Shown here: piece after piece, positions 45,665-56,495 of the stretch
How positions within the stretch are numbered: the first letter of the stretch is position 1
Layout of the letters: every line of letters starts with the position of its first letter
The notes under the pieces: generated by a model
Database searches by the model: none
Told to the model about the DNA's origin: nothing
The model's input: only the letters and a program-made list of their open reading frames with translations
Source: Isoetes taiwanensis
Taxonomy: Eukaryota > Streptophyta > Lycopodiopsida > Isoetales > Isoetaceae
Length of the DNA: 64,000 bases
NCBI GenBank assembly: GCA_021234155.1
Contig: JAJEKV010000013.1
Location: forward strand, 14,857,877 to 14,921,876
Direction of reading: 5' to 3'
Position numbers and translations under genes: made by a program

Positions 45665-47139
45665 ACAGATCTCGGTAGGTCATAACTTTTATGACACTCA
45701 AATTATTTAGATAACTTTCGGTTATACAATCCTTTTGTAACAATCCTTTTATTCAATAAGCATTATTTCACTTAATGCAGATAAGGAGATGAGATGTTAT
45801 AGTTACTTTTTTATAATCAAGATCAAGGAGTATTTAATCCTGATTGGTTGCAGGATTCTAATTGAAACTACCACCACTTATCAAATATCACTGACATGAA
45901 ATAATTATCACAAAAGTGGTTCGTTGTTGATCCTATCAGGCATACTTGTTTAAGGTGTTGGTTGAACTTATATGGTATGGAGCTGTGGGGTTCCTATCTA
46001 TATCATTGCTATATGAGAAGACTAGAAGCCTCCACTCGAATTCTTAGTTCCGTACTTAATTCTTTTTCCACTTAAGCATATGGGAGTAGGATATTACATA
46101 ATTTAATGTCGAATAGCAAACACAGGAACACTTAACTTCCAACCCTTGCACACAATGTCCATGAATCACGACGTACTTAAGTCTGTTGGAAGGAGAAATA
46201 CAAAAGTTAGCTCTTAAATTAGAATGTTTAGGAAGATATATGCGTGAATAGCAATGTAAAGATTACTTGCTTGAAGCAATTCTTGAAATATGTTCCTAAA
46301 CATATCTCAACATATTCCTAAACATTACAAACATTCGAAATTGAATATTTAGTAATGCATACGTGTGTGCAAGTGAATAACAATGTATGGATCACTTCCT
46401 TGAAGCAATACTTGGATATTTACTTTCTATGTAAGATTTGGGATGTCAATGTCTTGCTAATGGTTAAGATGGGACATTATTAAGAGCAAATTATGCTTGC
46501 CCATGAACAAACGTATACAATAGCATCTATTCTCACAGTTTTGCACACACTCAGAATTGAATATAATCGGTGGGCTAGTAAATGGGAGCATTTGAAGTTG
46601 AATATCACACTTCAAAGTTATCCAATGTGTAAGACTATCAGAGCAAAGTAGCTGGTTTATCCACCTAATCCACCATCCTTACGGTACTTAGATTTGTGCT
46701 CATTTGGGTCATCAAAGGTGGATGTCGACGAGTCTTTGGACTGGTCGGGGCGGCGTTATATGGTCTCTATTGTGAGCGTTGTGGTCTCCAAGCCCAAGGT
46801 TCTAGCTCCAGCATTCATGTTGATCATATCTTCATAAGGCTTTTTTTTTTTGGTTTGGGGAGGCGAAGTGGACCCTCAATCTATTTGTATATGACTTGTC
46901 AGCCTTGCAAGTAACTCTCTTGTCATAAAAAAAAGCCCTAAGACTCACTATATATAGATTCTAATATGTAAATTAGGGGATGATCATAAGCGCACTTTGA
47001 AGCTAGAATACACTATCCCCACCTCTCATGCACATCACAGCTCATCAACAGGAAATGTTCTACCTCCTAGATTGTCATCCCAGGACCTTCTGTGGCAAAG
47101 GGTGCTCGAAAAACTAGTACAGCCTACATGAACATCACT
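45665..47139. other. 3' flank of the FAMA-like gene and intergenic DNA
   Basis: A repeated phrase (AGCAATGTA(A/T)(A/G)GAT.ACTT.CTTGAAGCAAT) at about 46250 and 46381 indicates an old short duplication. The ORF at 46696-46914 has no family signature. No gene. Confidence 0.5.
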
Positions 47140-47806
47140 CCGAGCAGTGGGGGCAATACCTGTAGCAGTTTTACGATCCTTGATTCGTTGGAGAGCTGAT
47201 TTGCTGAAAATGGAGGCGAACGGAGCTCACCTCCTGCACCATATTACCAAATAGCTAATATTTGCTGATGATGTGGACCTCCTAGCTTACACCTCGGTGG
47301 ACATGCAACGTCATTTCGATGTCTTGGACACATTATGCCAGGCGACTGACATATACGTCAATCTGGCCAAGACTAAGGTGGCCACAAGTCAGTCAAGGGC
47401 CCCATCCTTCAGTTATCAGGGGTAGAATGTGGAAGTGGCACCTACCTACAAATATTTGGGAGTGAAGTCCCCTTCTGCTATGCACTGGGATGCTTCCATC
47501 TAACTACGAGCGACCCTGGATTGGAAGGCACTATATGCAATGCAGAATAACAGTCATAGAGTAGAGATGTATGATTAGGCCTATTTGTCGCACCTATTCA
47601 GGGTCTTGGTAGAGCATGTCCTTTTATATGGGGTTGAGGTCAGGGGCCCCATGGTGGCCACATCGTCACTTTCAGAGGGTGGTCACTATGGACGATGCTC
47701 GTCACTCTAACATGGGTTGTGCCAAGCCATGGCAATGGAGATGCAGTGCCTAAAGGCCTGCTTGAAGGAAAAGCGAGCTCAGTCCAGGAGCACATGTGCA
47801 TATAGG
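47140..47806 (+). mobile_element. RTE-type LINE, upstream half (reverse transcriptase core)
   Basis: Translations give FADDVDLLAYTSVDMQRHFD, TLCQATDIYVNLAKTKVA, TYKYLGVKSPS, ALYAMQNNSHRVEMYD and LVEHVLLYGVEVRGP. This is the wording of the RTE clade (YADDI.LLA..., ..LKVNL.KTK, ..YKYLG, ..LYGVE.WG) with the catalytic ADD. Stops are scattered, so it is dead. The reading is cut at 47806 by a TIR element and resumes at 55882. Confidence 0.8.
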
Positions 47807-48351
47807 TCATAGTTACTCGAAACGAGAACATTTTGGGAACTTGAACCCAAATTTTGGAATGGGAATGGGAACGGGAACGGCCAACATTCGAGTTTTTCAA
47901 TTTTGACAATGGATTTGGAGTTCTCTTTGCTGAAAGAACATCTTAGAATACGTATATAAAAATTTTAAACTTTCAAGGGGATTGCAAGCAAAAACATGTA
48001 TAGCTACTATGTAACAATAATATTAGAAATTTAAAGAATATTTTTCCATTTAAAACATATTTCTAGGTTCTTATACATTGCCATTCATAAAAATACACAA
48101 CATGAAATAGTTATAGCATAAAGAATAATAGGAAAAGCCTTTCGAACAACAAAAAAAGAAGGATGCAAGATTACTTCTACAGTAAAAAGTGGGCAATGAC
48201 AACCAAAAGAAATGCAATCCTATATTGACTATAAATTCTCTACTGCAAAAGATATTTCTAGGCATGTTACATAAAGATTTGTGAAGTGCCTACTCGGGTC
48301 ACTGATCAATCAACGTGAGTCTCTGGATTCTTTGCTATTGACAATAAAAAA

Positions 48352-50774
48352 ATGAACAGTGGAGCAAGCAAAGATAGACTGATAAATAAAAACGTAAAAA
48401 GCTTACCTATTGTCCAACCTTTCAGAGGTATTCATTTGAATTCTCCTCTGATTTCTTCTAGAATTGACTGTCTATCTAAATGTGCTGTCATTATAAAGGT
48501 TGACTCAGTTGGCCTTAAAATTGAGAAACTTTGGGATCATTTGCTTAGAATGCATAAAGGGATTACCATTAACTCAATATACTGGCTCAATTACCCCTAT
48601 CTCTTAGCAGAATGTGGATGTGAAAGAACCTCCAATTTTCTTCTGAAACTTGGCAGATCCACTTGTGATACATATCAGATTTCTTTCCTCAAATGGTTTC
48701 CCACTTTACCTTTGAATGAGTTCAAGAAATTCCAAGTTGCCTCTGTCACCATGAGTGATCTCAACCCTATATACTGGAATGATGATTGCTTCTCAAAATT
48801 TTTTAACTCCATTGGCACATACCTTGCATCTGAATATTCACCATACAGAGCCTCCCAAATGCTTTGCTCAAATTGATATCTCCAAACCAGTCCCTACCTC
48901 AGTGCCTATCATTGACTTTTATGGAAATAAAATTAACTTGAAACTTAAATGGGTTGGCTTACCAAATTTATGTCAAAAATGTAATCAGAGACACAATCAT
49001 CAGGATCTCTGTGATTCAGCACAAGAAAACTCAGAGATTAATGAAGTCCTCAGTTGCCATGAGGCTCATGTTCCTCATGCCAAAGAAACCATTAAATCTA
49101 ATGACAATGGACAATTCATGACTTGGAAAAGAGTTAATGGCAGTCACAAAAGGATTTCCAGGCAAAGAGAATTAAAGGCTCAGCAAAAGTCCATCAAAGA
49201 TTCTGCTTCTATTTATGCACATAAATTCACTTATGCTCTTGACAGTCAATCTAAAGTCAAAATTCTCAACAAAGGTGTTACTATAAAGGGAAACTCTACT
49301 GCTGCAGCTATCAACACCAATGGCTCTGATTCCACAAAGATTTATTCTGCTAAGAATAACATTGTAGATTCTAATAAGGAGATATTTCTCAAAGGTAAAA
49401 TGCCTATTTCCTCAAGTTTCGATCTTCATGGCACTCTGGCAAACATTCTTAAGGATGCTAATTCAAACAAGGCTCCATCAAATTCTACTGTGACTGGAGA
49501 ATTGGGCATTCATAACTCAGGAAAAGATTTCACAGTTATTGGTAGTATCTCTGATGCATCTACCAGCAAAGACTATGAAGTTCCATTAATTATGGAAAAA
49601 AGAATTGATCTCAAGGTAGATAAGCAGTGTAACTGTTCTAAAGGTAAAGGTTCTCAAGATATTTCTGGAAAAGATGCTACATGTGTCAAGGATCATATTG
49701 TTCTTTCTGATCACTCTGATCATTCTGATCAAGATGATCACGACATTCCTTGTCATAACAACTTCAGTGTCCTTGCTGACCTAAAGGATGATTGCACTGA
49801 AGGTCTTATGGAGTCAAATGTGAAAACAAGTGATAATGTCAACTTTTCTGCCTCCTCCATCATTCAAGACATTTCTGATCCCATCTATCCTGCTAATTCA
49901 TCTCTTGCTCAGCCCACACAAAACAATCTCATTGACCTCTCACCACCTACCTTAATTGAACTTCACTCCCCCCCCATCAAATAATCATCATGAGATTATT
50001 TCCCCCTACACAGAATTCCTGATAAAAGAATTGTCAGTCATGCCATCAGTTGGTGTTGAGGAAGTTCAGCCAAATGGATGCTCTCATATGCAAAATCAAC
50101 AACATTCTATGGTCAGTGATTTCACAAACACATCAGCCTTATGTGACAGAATTACAGATCAAGATCTACAAGGGAAATTCCATAATTCTGCAGGGGTCAG
50201 CTCAGGGGTCAGCTCAGTGGTCAGCTCAGCAGTATCTAAGGAAATTGTGGTTCAAGATTTCAACACGTAGCAAGTCAACTCCCAACAAGGAGACAAAACC
50301 AGGCAAGATCCTTCCATTCTAGTCATTGTTTCTTATAATTCAAATAATAAAGTTCTTTCAAATGACAGCAACCCTGTTCTCAAGGATATTGATGGAATTA
50401 CTAATTATGATAAATCCATCCTGCCTCCTTCTCAGAATTTAGATTCTCCTGAATTACATACCTGTTGCAAATCTAAATTTTGGTCTTGTTCTCATGCCTC
50501 AAACTCTGACACAGATGCTGATTTAGATAAAGAAAATAACAAACCTCCACAAAACTTATCTTCCTCTGATATTTGGGAAGATGACTCCTTCCTTATCAGC
50601 AACCCTCTCATAGGTTGTGAGAATAATCATAATTCCAATGGCTTGATTAGACAGACCACCAAGAAGCATAAGAATAAATCCAAAAAATCCAAAAGGTCTA
50701 CTGTTATCTCTGGTACTCCAGCTGCTAATACAAGAAATAGCTCTAAAAGAGTTACTAGGAGCCATAATCTTTAA
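48352..50774 (+). pseudogene. L1 ORF1 protein (RNA-binding), broken
   Basis: The N-terminal piece (48352-48876) ends in the RRM/DUF4283-like pattern FQVASVTMSDLNPIYW, then FNSIGTYLASEYS. Near 48860 the reading moves to the next frame and continues with IDISKPVPTSVPIIDF, LKLKWVGLPNLCQKCNQRHN and QDLC: a zinc-knuckle-like CxxC..H.H..C. A long Ser/Asp/Asn-rich tail follows to 49984. A slip at a C8 run near 49972 moves the frame again (49956-50270), a TAG at 50268 interrupts, and the same frame then runs to TAA at 50774 with a basic end (KKHKNKSKKSKRS). Two frameshifts and one stop, otherwise full length. ORF1 proteins coat LINE RNA. Confidence 0.88.
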
Positions 50775-50809
50775 GTTGGTCTCCATTTTCCTTTATCCTA
50801 TTCTTCTCA

Positions 50810-51727
50810 ATGAAGATTCTTACTTGGAACCTTAGGGGAATAAAAGGTCCCCTTAAAAGAAGGAGGGCTATTTCCCAAATAAGGGAATACAACTCTGATA
50901 TCATTCTTCTTCAAGAGCTAAGACTCCCAAACTTTGAATGCTCGAACTTAGGTGACTGGATTGGCCCTGGTCATTCTTCCATTTGGATTGAAGCCTCAGG
51001 AACTTCTGGAGGCATATGTATTATCTGGAAGAAATTTAAACATAATATTGTTTATAACAGTCCATGCAAAAGCTGGCAAGCTGTTACTCTTGCTCATGAT
51101 GATCTAACCTTTGGTGTGATCAATATTTATGCTTCTACTGATTCCAGAATTAGAGAACACACTTGGCAAGACCTCAATGACTGGCTTCTTTCTCAATCTT
51201 GTCAAACATGGATTATTGCAGGTGATTTTAATAACACACCTAGCTGGGACCTTAAGTGTGGCAAAAATCTTAACATGTCTGCTTCTGAGAGGGTAAATTG
51301 GGACAACTTCCTTGATCAGCATCTCCTTAATCACATCCCATCCTCTACTGCTAGATACACTTGGTCCAATAAACAAAGTGGTAATGCCCGAGTTTTTTGC
51401 ACTCTGGATAGATTCTATATCAGCAACATGGCTAATTCTTTCTGGGATAATTGCATGGTTTTTAGTGATGAGTCTACTTCTATATCAGACCATCAACCTC
51501 AATTTCTATCTACCAAACATGTCATCAATATGAAGAGATCTGGTAATATTCCTTTTAAATTAAACTGTTCTCTGGTTGACTCAGATAGATTCAATTCTGA
51601 ATTTATAGCCTATTATAACTCTCTTCCAAGGGTTACTGCTGCTAATTCCATGAAATATTTCTATTCCAACATCAAGCTGTCTAAATCTTGGATCAAAAAT
51701 TGGTCTAAGAATTTTTCGTGCTTCTAA
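50810..51727 (+). CDS. L1 ORF2, apurinic-like endonuclease domain
   Basis: Starts MKILTWNLRGIKGPLKRRRA. It carries the EEP fold residues: WNLRG (Asn), LLQELRLP (Glu), GVINIYAS, WIIAGDFNNTP (GDFN), YTWSN, LDRFYIS and the terminal SDHQP (SDH catalytic His). This domain nicks target DNA for target-primed reverse transcription. All key residues are present. The ORF ends 32 bp before the next one through a frame slip at a T5 run near 51712 (..KNFSCF against the continuing ..ASKIAEKNN). Confidence 0.95.
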   Translation: MKILTWNLRGIKGPLKRRRAISQIREYNSDIILLQELRLPNFECSNLGDWIGPGHSSIWIEASGTSGGICIIWKKFKHNIVYNSPCKSWQAVTLAHDDLTFGVINIYASTDSRIREHTWQDLNDWLLSQSCQTWIIAGDFNNTPSWDLKCGKNLNMSASERVNWDNFLDQHLLNHIPSSTARYTWSNKQSGNARVFCTLDRFYISNMANSFWDNCMVFSDESTSISDHQPQFLSTKHVINMKRSGNIPFKLNCSLVDSDRFNSEFIAYYNSLPRVTAANSMKYFYSNIKLSKSWIKNWSKNFSCF

Positions 51728-51758
51728 AATTGCAGAGAAAAACAATCTGCTCCAAAAG

Positions 51759-53609
51759 ATGAAAGATGTCAGATTGAATCTCCAATCTGACCCTTTAAAC
51801 TCTGAGCTTCACTCTATGGAAGAGAATTTGGAAATGTCTATCAAATCTATGGAAGAATTGGAGGCTAAAGGGGCAGCCATCAAATGCAAATTAAAATATC
51901 ATGCTCAAATGGATAGCTCCAACTCAAAATTTTTCTACAGGGTTGCTAAAAATAGGATTTTGAGAAATCAACTCTCTGCAATTGCTACTGAAGATGGATC
52001 TATTATCTCAGATCATGGCCATATCTCTAATTATTTCCATGACAAATACAGGGATATTTTTACCAAACCCCTGGACAATTCTGCTCAGTCTCTGCAGGGC
52101 AATAATTTCAGGGATTTCCTAAACAATCTGCCAAACTTAACTTCCATATCTACATCCCCTGAAATTGAAAACCTTCCCACTGAAAATGAAGTCTTGTCCA
52201 TAATTAAAGATCTTGGGAAGAATAAAAGTCCAGGCCCAGATGGCCTTCCTGTGGAATTTTATATTAAATTCTGGGATGTTATCAAATTGGATCTAATGCA
52301 CATGATTCATGGATTCTGGAATCTCAATCATTTACATCCATCTATTTGCTCGGGTTTTGTCACCATGATTCCAAAAGTAGATACTCCTACAAAGTTCAAT
52401 GATTGGAGGCCAATTTCTTTAACTAATACATCCTATAAAATATGTGCTAAGATCATTGCCAATAGAATTAAAGGTCATCTTCAGAAGGTCATTAGTTATT
52501 GCCAATCTGCATTCTTACCAAACAGGTTTATTCTTGATAACTACATTGCTGCCATGGAGGGCCTCCACTGGAATTCTTTATCAAAGCAAAATTGCATTCT
52601 CTTGAAACTCGACTTTTCCAAAGCCTTTGACACAGTAAGATGGGATTTTCTGGAGTTTGCCTTATCTAAGCTTGGTTTTTCCAGCAAATTGATAAAGTTA
52701 ATTCTTGGTCTCAATCAAAGATCACAATCTGCTATTCTTATCAATGGATCTCCTACCAGATTCTTCCCTTTAGCCAGAGGTGTCAGGCAAGGTTGCCCTC
52801 TTGCCCCTTATTTATTTCTGGTAGTGGCTCAAATGCTTACATCTGCTATTCAATTTCATCAAAGTAATAATGATATTTATGGTCTCACTCTGCCTGATAA
52901 TTCTTCTCTAGCCATCTCTCAATATGCGGATGATACCTTCACTTTCCTCCAAAATGATCCTAATAATATTGATTTCTTTTTCAAGATCATAGACTCTTTT
53001 AGTGCTGCCTCTGGTGTTCACCTCAACAAAGATAAATGTGTCATCATTGGGAATATTTCTTCTGATAATATCTCGGGTATTAAATGTGTGCACTCTAATG
53101 ACTCAACCAAACTTTTAGGCATGCCATTGTCCACAAATTCTTCTATTAAAGGCCTTTGGTCCCCTATTGTCTCTCGGATAAAAAAGAAATTATCAAATTA
53201 TGGCAGTTGTTTATCTTTAGCTGGCAGAACTATCATTGCTAACTCTGTTATTGCCAGCTCCCATATTTACTTCTCTTCAGCCCTTCTTGCTCCAAAATCT
53301 ATTTATCAACAGCTTGAAAGAATCATTAGAAATTTCATTTGGGGCAAGCATCATATGGTCAACTGGAAATCCATTGCTAGAAGTAAAACTCAAGGTGGTC
53401 TTGGATGTAAGAATCTTCTTTATCAAGGTTATGCTCTAGCTGGTAAGTATGTCTGGAGATCTCTCTTTCATGGCAATAATCCGACCTCTATTTTTATCAA
53501 AATCTTGGCTTTTTCGGCAGCCATATTAAAGGTCATCCATCTCTTGTGCACCAATTACCCTCTTCAGCTTTTTACAACTTACAACCTGGTGCAAATACAT
53601 CCCCTCTGA
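51759..53609 (+). CDS. L1 ORF2, reverse transcriptase domain
   Basis: A 616-residue open stretch. Motifs in order: NKSPGPDGLPVEFYIKFW, TMIPKVDTPTKFNDWRPISL, FLPNRFILDN, LLKLDFSKAFDTVRWDF (catalytic Asp), GVRQGCPLAPYLF, QYADDTFTF (catalytic YADD at 52923-52934), HLNKDKCVIIG, LLGMPLS (thumb), and the LINE C-terminal WGKHHMVNWKSIARSKTQGG. No stop within the domain and all catalytic residues intact. It synthesises cDNA from LINE RNA on nicked chromosomal DNA. It loses frame near 53515. Confidence 0.97.
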   Translation: MKDVRLNLQSDPLNSELHSMEENLEMSIKSMEELEAKGAAIKCKLKYHAQMDSSNSKFFYRVAKNRILRNQLSAIATEDGSIISDHGHISNYFHDKYRDIFTKPLDNSAQSLQGNNFRDFLNNLPNLTSISTSPEIENLPTENEVLSIIKDLGKNKSPGPDGLPVEFYIKFWDVIKLDLMHMIHGFWNLNHLHPSICSGFVTMIPKVDTPTKFNDWRPISLTNTSYKICAKIIANRIKGHLQKVISYCQSAFLPNRFILDNYIAAMEGLHWNSLSKQNCILLKLDFSKAFDTVRWDFLEFALSKLGFSSKLIKLILGLNQRSQSAILINGSPTRFFPLARGVRQGCPLAPYLFLVVAQMLTSAIQFHQSNNDIYGLTLPDNSSLAISQYADDTFTFLQNDPNNIDFFFKIIDSFSAASGVHLNKDKCVIIGNISSDNISGIKCVHSNDSTKLLGMPLSTNSSIKGLWSPIVSRIKKKLSNYGSCLSLAGRTIIANSVIASSHIYFSSALLAPKSIYQQLERIIRNFIWGKHHMVNWKSIARSKTQGGLGCKNLLYQGYALAGKYVWRSLFHGNNPTSIFIKILAFSAAILKVIHLLCTNYPLQLFTTYNLVQIHPL

Positions 53610-54420
53610 TGAGAAACATAATCCTGGCTTGGAATTGGTCCCATAAAGCTTTCAAACATGTGGATCTTCATAAATGTCACCTTAGCTCTTCTATCTTCTG
53701 GAACCCTATGCTATCTAGGGACAACTCATCTCCTCTTCTTTGTTATTCACCCGGGATTTATAAGAAGTGGAGTAATCATAATATCCTCACCTTAGGTGAT
53801 CACGAGACATAATAGCGGTGGATTACTTGGGTGCCTTGAGGGCAAAAGTAAGGGGAACCTCTTCTGACAGGAATCTCTTTAAGCATATCACTCAATCACT
53901 CAATAATCATAACTTGGAGGCATGCTCAAACTCTAATATTGACTGGATTCTAAATAATAAGGCTGTTTACAAAGTCTCCAGCATTTATAAATTTTTAAAT
54001 AAGCCTGCTACAGCCTCAAAAGCTAAAATTTTTTGGAATATCTCTGAGGAACCCGAGCTGAAACTTTTTAAAAGTGTGTGGAATTCCAAGCTAACTCCCA
54101 AGATTGAATATTTTATCTGGTTATTGGCTAATGGTAGTGTTCCTAATCTTCTCTCTATTGCTAGACATCAAGCCCGGGAATCTTTGCTCCTATAAATGCC
54201 CATTGTCCTCTTCAATGCAATCAAATGGAAGATATGTTTCACATTTTTATCTGTCCTAAGCTGAACTCTTTATGGAATTGGTTTCAATACCATTTTGCCA
54301 TACCTAAGCCTACTTCCATGCTGAACTTTCTTTCAAATAATGATGCTTTCTTAAATTCCTTATCCTTCTTTGTTCTATGGAATATTTGGAAGCTTACGAA
54401 ATAGATGTCTTCATGGCAAA
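53515..54420 (+). pseudogene. L1 ORF2 C-terminal part with zf-RVT region, broken
   Basis: Continues ORF2 in other frames: IKGHPSLVHQLPSSAFYN, NNPTSIF (preceding frame), IYKKWSNHNILTLGDH, then 53818-54195 with VYKVSSIYKFLN, KSVWNSKLTPKIEYFIWLLA (the zf-RVT 'iW..klppKv..F.WrL' pattern), then after a shift CPLQCNQMEDMFHIF and CPKLNSLWNWF (Cys/His positions of zf-RVT), ending LWNIWKLTK. Three frame changes. The region helps bind RNA and target DNA in plant LINEs. Confidence 0.85.
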
Positions 54421-55055
54421 CATTCTGTCTCTTGCACTTGGATTAAATTACACATTATCTATGATCTCGAATTGGCAGCCACGTGTAATAAAAACAGCAA
54501 AAACAATCATTTTGAAGACAGGTGGAACAGCTTGGGTGTATTCTATGGTTCTTTTAATTTTTTTCGATTAAATTGTCATGATGAACTCACTAACAGCGAT
54601 TTCTTGTCCATCGGATTATATGAACAACCTCGAGGCGGACCTTAGAAGAGAATTCGATTCATGTGGAGCGACTTCTTGATCAAGAGATAGTTTATTCTGA
54701 AGGCCTTTGGACAGGAATTGTTAGAGGCAGGACTGATGTGGACATTCTAGACATACCAGAGAGGGAGATTGACTGGACAATTGAGTTATGCAGAGGCACC
54801 TACCTTATGCATGAGTTGTGGTGGTTCCTAGACAGATTTGGCAGCAACATGACTGAGCATCAATTTGATTACTATAGGGGCTGTTATTATTACCACAGGA
54901 GTATGGCTGATGCATATGGTACTCTTATACTTCTGAGGCCAACAACATACTCTGATACTTTGATTCAGGAACTGAACTGGGGAAATAATCACATCATGAT
55001 TATCCAACCAGACTACCCTTCCTTTTTCCAATACATTGACTCATATCATTTCTAA
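54421..55055 (+). CDS. Unknown C-terminal ORF of the L1 element
   Basis: An open frame from 54624 to the stop at 55055 lacks an early ATG. It reads GLWTGIVRGRTDVDILDIPE, REIDWTIELCRGTYLMHELW, FDYYRGCYYYHRSMADAYG and NHIMIIQPDYPSFFQYIDSY. It is rich in Tyr, Trp and Asp, coding-like, and lies between the zf-RVT part and the poly(A). It has no DEDD-type RNase H motif that I can see, although some plant L1s carry RNase H here. The 54421-54623 stretch in another frame (RNRCLHGKHSVSCTWIKLH) looks like the normal ORF2 end. Function unknown. Confidence 0.45.
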
Positions 55056-55881
55056 TTTCCACATCCTATCATTTCCTTCACCTCACATTTTTCTTATTTT
55101 CACATTTTGACTCCTGATTTTCCTCTCGAGTTGCTATCTTCCTGGCCAAAACTCTTATGTTTTTGGCTGTCAGCTGGTCGTTCATGGACATTACAGCATG
55201 GTCTCTTAATTATGTTTCAGCTTCCAAACTTTGGGACCTTAGATCTAAGTTGGTTTTTAATTTACCATTGTATTCACTGCTACTTATATTTTCATTGTCA
55301 TACTACTTTAGTGACAATGATTTCCTTTGTATCTTTTTTAATTAATGGAAAAAACTTCATTCTCTAAAAAAAAAAAAATTTTGTTGACGAGTCTATTTTG
55401 GGGAGCTGACTTCTACTAAATCGATTATGTTTTGTTTGCTGAGAGCTTTTATTAATCATATCTGCAGCCATACCTCCCATTTTATTTTAGGTTCTGTCTG
55501 TTATATGCATCATAGGATGAACAAAGAATGAACATAGAGATCAATACCTAGGCTGCAGTTCCAGAAGGGTTTCTCCATGATTCATGGCAGAGTGGTTCCA
55601 ATTCAATTTGGCATATTGATTCATGGCAGAGGGAGTAGAACAACAACAAAACAAAGGAGAGGCTCGTTCGTTGGCTTTGCGCAGGTATTTTGTTTGTCGG
55701 GATGTGCCGACCATTGAAAAAATTGAGTGAAAAAAATTTCTTACCAGGAACTAGTTCCGGAACTTAGTTCCCAGTAACAGGCCATATGGAAACATCCCCA
55801 AGAGTTCCCGAAATGCCCGATCCCCGGAAACTAGTTCCAGAACAGGAACGAAATTCAGAACTTTGTTCCTGGTAACTATGA

Positions 55882-56495
55882 TACAGGTGCAAATTGAGGC
55901 AGATTGTCATAGCTTGAGGCAATACTTTGACGATTGCTTCCTCAGCAAGCTCTGGGATGCCAGCGCCCTTGAATAGGTCAAGACAACACATTACCAGTGC
56001 CACATAAATTCCACATTGGAGAGGGCCATGCAATGCTACTTGTATACCCATCTACCCATGAAAAGGGGCAGATCCATTGTCTCAATTCGTGCATGTGCAC
56101 ACTGTCTCCTGAGATATGCAAATAAATTGGGGAGCCACGCCAGAACAGGCTTTGTTGATGCTGCCAAATGGGAACCGTTGAGGATGAATGCCATATTCTC
56201 CAGAGTTGTCCAGCATATCATCAAGTCCGAATATACTATATTGGGTTGGTCAAGGCCTGACCAGTGCTACATGTGATACTAAGCACAGCTTCAGTATGGA
56301 TGTCATGGATGTGGGTGATCAGCCATGTTCGTATACTCGCTTGACTTGTATATATATTCCATGATATGTATATTTGTACAGTTTGACATCTCTCTTATTA
56401 TAATCACGATTTTTCCCTCGAAAACCCTTTGGGACAGGATTTTTTAACCTGGACAGTAATAAATCGGTTGCGCTCTTTTATTGGGTCCCATAGAG
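55882..56495 (+). mobile_element. RTE-type LINE, downstream half and 3' end
   Basis: Resumes the RTE copy cut at 47806: VQIEADCHSLRQYFDDCFLS, KLWDASALE, then RYANKLGSHARTGFVDAAKW and IKSEYTILGWSRPDQCYM. These carry the small C-terminal region and a 3' tail (GGATTTTTTAACCTGGACAG ... GGGTCCCATAG, 56436-56495) that also occurs, inverted, at 19876-19975. RTE tails normally end in short simple repeats; here the border is set only by the shared similarity. Confidence 0.65.

Larger units (their letters stand above)
48340..55380 (+). mobile_element. L1-type LINE, near full length, with poly(A) tail
   Basis: Two-ORF LINE: ORF1 (48352-50774), a 35-bp gap, ORF2 with endonuclease and reverse transcriptase (50810 to about 54420), and a 3' region ending in AATGGAAAAAACTTC, then CTCT(A)13 at 55380. 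It lies wholly within the TIR element. The 5' border is uncertain, since I place it only by the first ORF. A target-site duplication was looked for around the poly(A) (TTTTGTTGACGAG) and not found at the 5' side. Confidence 0.93.
47807..55881. mobile_element. TIR DNA element interrupting the RTE LINE (hosts the L1)
   Basis: Starts TCATAGTTAC (47807-47816) and ends GTAACTATGA (55872-55881), exact 10-bp inverted repeats. The outer bases TATAGG (47801-47806) and TACAGG (55882-55887) look like a 6-bp target duplication with one change. Both subterminal regions are crowded with GGAAC/GTTCC words (GGGAATGGGAACGGGAACGG on the left; CTAGTTCCAGAACAGGAACG on the right), a typical binding-site cluster pattern for Class II elements. 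Subtracting the inserted L1 leaves about 1 kb without a transposase gene, so it is non-autonomous. Superfamily not assigned. Confidence 0.65.

Noticed and set aside
52908-53093. Minus-strand ORF inside the L1 reverse transcriptase
   Set aside because: It is the mirror of the YADD region of the coding strand.
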